From Helianthus annuus (Eukaryota; Streptophyta; Magnoliopsida; Asterales; Asteraceae): a stretch of 64,000 bases of DNA. Positions 56,268-64,000 of the stretch are shown here, one piece after another. Numbering within the stretch: position 1 is the stretch's first letter; each line of letters opens with the position of its first letter. The DNA lies in the NCBI RefSeq assembly GCF_002127325.2, contig NC_035436.2, positions 110,693,591 through 110,757,590 of the forward strand. The letters are read 5' to 3'. The translations under genes were made by a program, and so were the position numbers. The notes below the pieces were generated by a model. That model had not been told where the DNA came from. It saw only the letters and a list, made by a program, of their open reading frames with translations, and searched no databases.

Positions 56268-59200
56268 CTTAGCAGCCTGGAACATAAGGGGTTTGAACCA
56301 ACCCCTGAAACAAAGCGAGGTTCGTCATTTTATTACGGAGAATCAGTTAAGTGTGTGTGCCATCCTCGAGTCTCATGTCGATGTTAAAAACCTTAATAAG
56401 ATCTGTGATAAGGTGTTTCGGAAGTGGAAGTGGACATCTAACGGTGGTGTGTGTCAAAGAGGTACGAGGATTATATTGGGGTGGAATGCGGATGATATTG
56501 ATCTAATGGTTATATCCCAATCAGACCAGGTTATTCATGCTCAGGTAGTGTTAAAAACGGTGAAAAAGACGTTATTTTGTTCCTTTGTGTATGCGGAAAA
56601 CAAGTATCAGGATAGGAGGAGTTTGTGGGCTGATTTGTGTAGGTTTAAAGGCATCACTAATGACACTCCGTGGGTTGTCATGGGTGATTTCAATGCCGCT
56701 TTGAATATGGAGGATTTTGTGATGGGTCCTTCGTCCCATACTATAGCTATGCGAGATTTTTATGATGTTTTCAAGAGGCAGAACTGATTGATGTTAAGAG
56801 TCATGGGTTGCATTATACTTGGAATCAAAAACCAAGGGATGGGGTAGGAATTCTGAAGAAGATTGACCGTATTATGGGTAACATCAATCTTATTGATGTT
56901 TTTTCGGATGCATATGCTATTTTTCAGCCGTTCCGCGTTTCTGATCATACTCCGGCTATCTTAAAGTTGTTTTCTATGCATAAGGACCGGCCTAAACCGT
57001 TTAAATTCCCGAACTTTATTGTCACAAAGTCAGAGTTCCGCCAAGCTGTTACATGCGAATGGAATAAAACCGTGGAGGGGGCTACTATGTATTCGGTGGT
57101 GATGAAAATGAAGAGCTTGAAAACGCATTTTCGGAGAATATTGTGTAATCAAGGTAATCTTCATAAACGAGTTACAGAGTTACGGAATGAACTTGACCGT
57201 ATTCAAAAACAGGTGGAAGCTCATCCTTTTGATGCTTCTATTCGGTTATTGGAGACTACCTGTTTACGAGATTTTAAGTCAGCAGCTTACGATGAGGAGT
57301 GTTTTTTGAAACAAAAATCTAAAGTGCAATGGTTATGTGCGGGTGATTCTAATACTTCCTACTTTCATAATTGTGTGAAGAGTAGGAATGCTAGAAGTAA
57401 AATCAATTGCATTAAGGATGTGAATGGGATTCAGTATGAGGGTGTGGATGCTTCGGCTGCGTTGTTGAACCATTATTCTAATTTCCTGGGCACTCAAGAT
57501 CGAGTAACGAGGTTGGATGAGGCTGATTTGTTCGTTAATGTTTTGCAGCCGAACGTGGCGGAGAATATGGTGAGGCAGGTTACTGATGATGAAGTTAAAC
57601 AGGCTATGTTCAGCATTGGAGAGAATAAGGCTCCAGGTCCAGACGGATACACCTCAATGTTTTTTAAGAATGCTTGGGATGTTGTGGGTGGTGAAGTTAC
57701 TAAGGCAGTGTGTGATTTCTTTAATAATGGCCAACTTCTTAAGCAAATTAACCATACGATTTTAGCGTTGGTTCCAAAGGTTGATACGCCAAACTCAGTT
57801 CTGGATTACAGGCCAATATCATGTTGCAATGTGATTTACAAGTGCATCAGCAAAATTATCACAAATCGTGTGAAGGGTTGTTTGGGGAAGCTCGTGAATA
57901 TTAATCAGTCGGCGTTTATTCCTGGTAGGAAGATCTCCGATAATATTCTGATTACGCAGGAGCTTATGCATAACTATCATGTGGATCGTGGTCCTCCGAG
58001 GTGTGCTTTCAAGATTGATATCCAGAAAGCTTATGATACTGTAAGCTGGTCGTTCCTAGAAAATATTCTGGTCAGGTATGGATTCCACAGGAAAATGGTT
58101 TCGTGGATTATGGCATGTGTCACTACTGTGTCTTACTCGGTTAGTGTAAATGGCGAGCTGCATGGTTTTTTCCCAGGGAAACGGGGTTTACGCCAAGGAG
58201 ATCCAATGTCCCCATATCTATTCACGTTGATTATGGAGGTGTTATCTCTTATGTTACAAAAGATGGCGGTAAATTCCACCTTCAAGTTCCATCGACACTG
58301 TTATGAACAAAAGATTATAAACGTATCATTTGCTGATGATTTATTTGTGTTTGTCAATGGTGATACCGAATCGGTTAAGCTTATTCGGAATGTTTTGGAG
58401 GAGTTCACTAGTGTTTCGGGCCTGGTTCCTAGTTTGCCTAAGAGTACGGTATTTTTTTGTAATGTTCCAACCCATGTAAAAGCGGAGATTTTACGTTTTT
58501 TGCCGTTTCGTGAGGGTGAGCTTCCGGTTCGCTATCTGGGGGTTCCCCTAATCTCTACCAAGCTGTCTTTTAGAGATTGTCGGGTTCTGGTGGAACGTAT
58601 GGAGAGGAAAGTCGATAATTGGATGTCTAAATCTTTATCCTTTGCAGGCAGATTACAGCTCCTTAATTCGGTTCTTGCAGCAATGTATACGTATTGGGCT
58701 TCGGTGTTCATCTTGCCAGCGCGTATAATCAAGGATTTGGAAAAGAGGATGCGTAGATTTCTTTGGAACGGGGGGGTTGCGGGGAATACCCGGTCTAAAG
58801 TAGCTTGGAGGGACGTGTGTTTGCCTAAAGAAGAGGGGGGCCTTGGGATTCGAAATATTTCAGATGTGAACAAAGCACTTATCATGTCGCATATATGGAG
58901 CATTATTAGTAACCGGGAGTCCTTGTGGGTCAAATGGATCCATTCTTACAAGATAAAAGGTAGGAATTTTTGGGATATTCAAAGCCGAGGTGCGTTGACG
59001 TGGAGTTGGAGGAAAATTCTATCTATTCGTCTGGTAGTTAGACCCTTTGTTTGGAAGTTGATTGGGAGTGGTTCACAGACGAATGCATGGAGTGATAATT
59101 GGTGCGGTTGCAGTCCGATTCGGAATTTTGTTACGCCAAGGAGAATTGCCCAAGCGGGTTTCAATCTGCAAACTACGGTTGCGGAGATTGTAGATGCTGA

Positions 59201-59918
59201 GGGTAACTGGAGGTGGCCTCAGGCTTGGTATGATTTATACCCAGTACTCATAGATGTTATGGTTCCTGCTCTAGTTCCGGAGTCAGTTGATAGACTGCGA
59301 TGGAGATCTATGGAGGGGAAAATGGTTGAATTTAGCTCTTGGGAAGCTTGGAATAATCTTCGGGTAAGGGATAACAAGGTGGCTTGGATGAATATGGTGT
59401 GGTATGGCCAATGCATTCCAAGACACTCTTTTCATCTTTGGTTAGTTCTTAAGAATAAGCTAAAGACTCAAGACAGATTAGCAGTATGGGAAGCGGGGAG
59501 TGAAACGAATTTACGGCTCATGTGTTGTCCTCTGTGTAACTATGGGCGAGACTCAAGAGACCATCTATTTTTTCAATGCACGTATGCGGCCAAGATTTGG
59601 AGCATGGTTAAACAAAAAGTTGATATGGTAAATGTAAACGAGTCTTGGAGCTCAATAATGGTGTGGATAGAGCTGAATGCGAATTCTAAGAAACTAGAAC
59701 ACATTGTGTGCAAGCTAGTGGTAGCGGCTTCTACCTATTTTATATGGCAAGAAAGGAATAATCGGCTATTCTCCAATGTATACAGGAAGGAAGAGATAGT
59801 GGCACAGATTATCTTGGACATGGTTCGGCTTCGTATAATGGGCTTCAAGGTCGGTAGAGACATGCACTATAGGAAGCTGTTGGAAACATGGGGAGTAAAA
59901 GAAGATGAACCGGGCTAA
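56260..59918 (+). pseudogene. LINE-2 ORF2: endonuclease, reverse transcriptase and zf-RVT
   Basis: ATG 56260 lies within the end of ORF1. Endonuclease motifs: LAAWNIRGLNQPLKQ, ILESHVDVKN, WVVMGDFNAAL and, after a frameshift at about 56760-56800, LHYTWNQKP and FRVSDHTPAIL. RT: ENKAPGPDGYTSMFFK, DYRPISCCNVIYKCIS, SAFIPGRKISDNIL, FKIDIQKAYDTVSW, GLRQGDPMSPYLFTL and the catalytic VSFADDLFVF (about 58330). zf-RVT: CPLCNYGRDSRDHLFFQC (about 59527-59580), then FIWQERNNRLF. From 56808 the frame is open for 1036 residues. A single frameshift suggests a young copy. Confidence 0.92.
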
Positions 59919-60120
59919 TTGCGAGCAAGTATAGCATTTTGGTAGTTTGTTTTGTTGGGTTGTAGTTTGGTTTTGGGCCGTTTGTTTTTTGGCTGTTTTG
60001 TTTTGTGTTGTCTAGGCTTGGCCTGTCAAGCCTAGTAGTGTGTGTCAAACTCATGTTACACCCTGTTCTTTGATTCTTTATAAAATTTTAACCGGGGTAA
60101 CCCTTTACCCAAAAAAAAAA
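59919..60120 (+). other. LINE-2 3' UTR and poly-A
   Basis: About 190 bp of G/T-rich sequence (TTTTGTTGGG, TTTTTTGGCTG), then TATAAAATTTTAACCGGGG and a pure A run at 60111-60120. Confidence 0.75.
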
Positions 60121-61459
60121 CATGTGACACGACATAGGAAGCAACCAAACCTTAGGCATTTTTCTAGTTGGCATATTCTGAGACACAAAAGCACTGCTTG
60201 GTACTCGTTCTCACCAAGAGTGTGGCTGCCCGACACCCGTTAGATCTAACCTTTTGTTCTGCGGTCTAGGTATATTGCTGACTAATGGTGCTTATGGTAC
60301 CCTATTCGTGACACGATTTCTCATATCATGTATCATTTCTCGTATCGTTTCTCGTATCATTTCTCAAAACGCATCATACTTGGCACTAGTTTTCACCAAG
60401 AGTGCTTCTTGTTTTTGTATCCAGCATACCATTTGTAAACATTGTAATATTTGTAACATGTATTTCACCCCCGAAGTTATAAAACAGAAAATAGTTAAAA
60501 GAAAAGGGGGAGCATGAACTCACAACTTTGCATTCCTACGTCGTAAACTTCACCGGATTGCTTATTTAGCGTCGTGACCTAAACGTGTTTTATTAACGTT
60601 AGTCACTAGACTTGTATCGCACAAGCACAAGTCACTGTCTTTTGTATACGTATTCTTGTGTTAAAAATAGTTTATATTTTTAACTATGTGTGTTACTTAT
60701 ATTATTTTCTCAACAATAAATATAAGTATTGTATATTTCTCACCCGAATTATGTATTTTGTCTAAATCTTCACGTCATGTTGATAACTTGTCCAAGTTAT
60801 TTATTCTATCAAGTAAAACATTTTCATAAATATATTTTCTTGTATTTGTCTAAGTGTGTGGTATGCGTATTTTTGTATTTCTACTCCTAGGGAGTATTTA
60901 GTGTATTTTCAAGTCCTAATACACTATGTAACACCCCGTGTTACCGAATGTCAAAGTCCAAGTCAAATTTGACTTCTTTGACTGTAATTAGTCTATTCTG
61001 TGTTTTATTATTTGTATTATGTGGAGTAAGTGTTATTAATCGAAGGATCGAGATAATCAAATGTTAATCGACGCAAAACGCATTACGACTGTGAAAAGTA
61101 GGAAGTAACAATGCGATAAAGTTAATCAATCAATAATCAAGCTAATCGAATCATCAATTGAACTCGAAACTCGAACTATGCGAATTTGGTGTTATATTAC
61201 GTGTGTGTGTGCCTTACATGTTACCTGTGCGTGCTTACTTTATGTTATGTGTGGTGATCAATCGAATCGAAACTCGAAACTCAATCGAACTCAATTGAAA
61301 TCGAATTATGATGAATGGTAACGAAAGGATAGTGTGAAATATAGATGCTGGTATGTAGATATAGTAGTTGCGACTAAAAGTAATTTGAATAGGAAACTCT
61401 ATCGTATTCGCATCGTCTTCAATCGAAATCGAAATATCAGAAATCGTCGCACCGAACAC

Positions 61460-62870
61460 TCAAAGCAGGCTGTGGATCGATCAGGCTTCTAGCCTATCGA
61501 ATAGCCCAGCCAATCGGACGGATTGTCCGATCGAGCAGGCTATCCGATCGGGATGCCTGGCCGCTCGGCTAGCTCTTTCCCCTTTTGGAAGCCTATAAAT
61601 AGGCCTGTCATTGTCATTCTTTCCACTTTTGGAAACCCTCTGACCGACCAGCTCGTGTTCTTCACTATTTCTCAGATTTCTCTCAATCCCGATAAGATTT
61701 CATCCTAAATCTTGTACGTTTTTTATCTATGCACACTCCTACACCTTTCTATCTTTCAAATCTTGATTTCTAACCGTGAAATCATCAAGATCTAAGTGTT
61801 CTAGGATGATGTCATCATGGTGTTCTTCAAGAACTTCATGTTTTGGCCTCAATTCAACAAGAATCACTTGGATCTAGCCGATTTCCACATAAACAAACTA
61901 AGATCTATCACAGATCTGAACATTTACATGGTGTGAAGGATTGAAAGAAGGATTTCCAACTTTCTTTCAACTCTTTTACACTCAATGCCTTCAAACCGGT
62001 AGAAACGGAGCCTGCGCCAACTCACTAATCATTCTAATGGTTGTGTGGTTCAAGATTCGGATTCTATCTACGAGGTTCACCGATTTTGGGTTAAACTTTA
62101 AACTACCGTTCCGAAACGTTCACCGGCCGGACTTGGGTGATTCCTGCCCGAGCAGGGGAAACAAGTAAGAACGAAGGTGCCATGGTTCAGCTCGTTGTCA
62201 AAATACCTCGATATAACGTCAAACAATCAAGACAGCCAAGTGTTAGACGAACAGGCCGACCAGGTCAGAATACTAGCCGATCGAACAGGCTGTTCGAACG
62301 AACAGCCCAACCGATCGGACATGTCAGCCGATCGACCAGGCCAGCCGATCGGCTAGCACATGGCCCCACACTTTAACAATTTCATGAAGTCTAGTATTGA
62401 ACGAAGTGTTGTTCGATCGAACTACGAGTTGGGTTGAATTACTCTTCGGATTATGAGATACTATGCTTCAACACTTAATCGATTTTCAACTCGTTTGACG
62501 TATTGGAGTGCCACCCGATCGAACATGCTGTCCGATCAGGTGACATCCTGCTGAGGGCTTACTACTGAAGTGTCTAACCGATCGGTTAAGCCGGCCGATC
62601 GAACGGCCTGCTCGATCGATCGACCTGAAAGGTAAGAACACTTCAATGTTCTCAAATACTACAACAAAAACTCAAAAGGACAATCCATCGTACACAAACA
62701 CACCCTACCCAAAGGAAGGAACAATCCACTCGAACAATCCAACCAATCGAGCCTACCGGCCGATCGAACAGGCTGTCCGAACGGACTGTCTAACCGAACG
62801 AACAACCCGTTCGATCGAACCTAGAGTTCGATCGACCAGGCTGTTCGACCCATCATCACTCGTTTCCATT
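61460..62870. repeat. Degenerate CGATCG-rich repeat block
   Basis: Clusters of CCGATCGAACAGGCTGT-like units at 61508-61570, 62273-62360, 62510-62620 and 62755-62850, repeated with variation and in both orientations because CGATCG is a palindrome. The spacing is irregular, so this is not a simple tandem array. Confidence 0.6.
61594..61601 (+). promoter_or_regulatory. TATA box in the foreign LTR
   Basis: TATAAATA within GCCTATAAATAGGCC, a short palindromic context. It is the probable U3/R promoter and the main evidence for plus orientation. Confidence 0.6.
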
Positions 62871-63740
62871 TAACGCGTTACTCATCGTTATGCTACCGAA
62901 CTATTCAGGCTAACCTTACTCTCAAACGCTCCCTTCAATCCATCAACCAATCGATGTGAGTATACTCGAACCCTTTTTGCTTTAGCACTTTTGGGTGTTA
63001 CATACGTTACTTATCTAAAATCACAAATTGAACACACTACTCAATTAGTTAAATGCTAACCGTTCTGCATGTATTACGTGACTAAATGAATGCTTGTTGT
63101 TATGTTTACACGTGGAATGCTGTCTACCTGCCTTAACGACGTAGTACTATAGTTTGGACTCAGCACCCGTTCACACGGGGGTTGTTAAGGACAATTACTT
63201 GCATGGATTACGGTGGTAATCATGTATTGCGAACTGCCTCGGGCAGTCAACCCCCAGTCATTGGTATCGATAGATCCATGTCGATAATTAACATGCTTCG
63301 TTTTCCTCTGTGTACGTGCTGGTTATGCGTAAACTATTTCGAACTCTATATGCTATTATCTAACTTGTATGCTCACCTTTACATTTTATGTATTGACTTT
63401 ATTTTAACGTATGTGACAGGCAATTAGGATGCTTATCTGCTAGGAAGGCGAGCTTAGACTAAGCGTCTAGAGCATAGTTGTCTGTAGATCTTGCAGATCG
63501 AGTCTCTAGAAGCATTTGATCAATATTTATATTTGAATCTGAGTTGTCGGAACATAATATTTGACTAGTTGTTATCTGTAATAATTTGTTTTACGATTTG
63601 GGATACGGTATGGGACGTATTAATTAAACTAAATAGTAATGATAGTTGTTGTGGAAACTTCTGGACAATCTGTTTCGCTCAGTGCCATGCCCCATCACGT
63701 ATAATACATACTACATTCACTTAGCACAAAATTCGGTGAT

Positions 63741-63742
<2 letters not shown>

Positions 63743-63776
<34 letters not shown>
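63743..63776. repeat. (TA)n microsatellite at the Helitron empty site
   Basis: About 34 bp of TA repeats in the right LTR. The Helitron in the left LTR sits at the left edge of the corresponding array. Confidence 0.9.
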
Positions 63777-63778
<2 letters not shown>

Positions 63779-64000
63779 CTAAAAAATATATATACTTAGT
63801 ATCAATTTTATTCTTGAAGAAATCATCATTTCTTAACACAGAAGTTTGGGAAACCTTGGTAAATGATTTTAAATACATTTTTTTGGGAATAAGTTTCTCA
63901 AAAGCTAATATTTTTCTAAGTGCCAAAATTTATAAAAATTCTGACAGAGTTTCCCCTAAAAATGGAGGTTTCCCATGTTTTCAAAACATGTGTTTATTTT

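Larger units (their letters stand above)
55409..60120 (+). mobile_element. L1-type non-LTR retrotransposon (LINE-2), 5'-truncated
   Basis: Flanked by AACATGTG (55401-55408 and 60119-60126; two of the eight bases could belong to the poly-A). The left LTR has the uninterrupted site near 45015. The 3' end is a poly-A of about 10. The 5' end consists of 45 bp of filler (55409-55453) copied from target DNA 40-60 bp upstream, then LINE sequence starting inside ORF1. ORF2 has one frameshift and is otherwise open. Confidence 0.92.
60927..63694 (+). mobile_element. Foreign giant LTR, 3'-truncated, inside the chromovirus LTR
   Basis: Starts TGTAACACCCCGTGTTACC directly after ACACTA and ends GTGCCATGCCCC(A) before TCACGTATA. 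The left LTR shows the uninterrupted site at about 46562-46575. The expected LTR end of this type (GGGTGTTACA) and a 5-bp TSD are missing, so the 3' end was lost, perhaps with the TSD. A TATAAATA box at 61594-61601 sets plus orientation. Frames are short and rich in CGATCG-derived residues; no domain was recognised. I infer an LTR of another gypsy family from its start and TATA box. Confidence 0.6.
44529..64000 (-). mobile_element. Ty3/gypsy retrotransposon, probable Tekay-type chromovirus with giant LTRs
   Basis: Left LTR starts at 44529 and right LTR at 54918, both TGTCACACCCCTTTCTGCGG. The internal region (about 50004-54917) reads gag, protease, RT, RNase H and integrase on the minus strand. 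A TGGTATCAGAGC primer-binding site abuts the right LTR. The right LTR runs off the window edge. The RT and gag sequences resemble Tekay chromoviruses, but no chromodomain is left because the integrase C-terminus is missing. Insertions: solo LTR and Helitron in the left LTR; LINE and truncated LTR in the right LTR. Confidence 0.88.
54918..64000 (-). repeat. 5' LTR of the chromovirus-like element, with insertions, cut by the window edge
   Basis: Matches the left LTR in three blocks: 54918-55408, 60121-60926 and 63695-64000. Between them sit a LINE and a foreign truncated LTR. It provides the empty sites for the solo LTR and the Helitron of the left LTR. The same 18-19-bp tandem repeats are present near 55293-55365. 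Confidence 0.88.

Noticed and set aside
61523..62873. Frames with Arg/Ser/Asp-rich text in the CGATCG-rich block as genes.
   Set aside because: They are short, overlap repeated nucleotide motifs and have no recognised domain; treated as LTR sequence.

Overview
This window is plant nuclear DNA made almost entirely of nested transposable elements. I found no host protein-coding gene, no tRNA or rRNA gene and no CRISPR array. The element mix points to a eudicot: Athila-type and Tat/Retand-type Ty3/gypsy, a probable Tekay-type chromovirus with very long LTRs, short-LTR Ty1/copia, two plant L1-type LINEs, RTE-type LINE remnants, Helitrons ending in hairpin-CTAG, hAT-like ends and MITEs. Several families look like those I associate with Asteraceae, but that assignment is from memory and weak. 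Nearly every reading frame is broken by stops or frameshifts, so I annotate most as pseudogenes.

Layout. 1-4028: 5' half of a minus-strand Tat/Retand-like gypsy element, with LTR, primer-binding site, gag, protease and RT. 4029-7752: decayed LINE fragment (copy A), inverted RTE 3' end, and a hAT-like element carrying a Helitron. 7754-8926: probable copia LTR and a tandem duplication full of (ATT)n. 8927-14180: LINE-1, with ORF1 and ORF2 overlapping at ATGA. 14345-18702: LINE copy B (near-identical to A, carrying its own Helitron), a MITE, an RTE RT pseudogene and the hAT-like element again.

18703-44188 is a three-level nest, each level proven by a 5-bp target-site duplication (TSD). A 141-bp-LTR copia element (TSD GTAAA) was hit by an Athila-type gypsy element (21349-41599, TSD GGGGT). 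That element was hit in its gag by a gag-only, pol-less copia-like element (32621-39487, TSD TGGGT). LTR divergence falls from about 5% in the outer element to about 1.5% in the innermost, as the nesting predicts.

44529-64000 is one large minus-strand gypsy element, probably a chromovirus. Its left LTR carries a solo LTR and a Helitron. Its right LTR carries a second, 5'-truncated LINE and a truncated foreign LTR. Because the two LTRs were interrupted at different places, each gives the empty site for insertions in the other, so those junctions can be read to the base.

I did not find a convincing new biological system. The most interesting items are the gag-only retrotransposon, the Helitron with four copies of its 5' terminus, the LINE insertion with filler copied from its own target, the ORF1/ORF2 stop-start overlaps in both LINEs, and the CGATCG-rich block inside a giant LTR.
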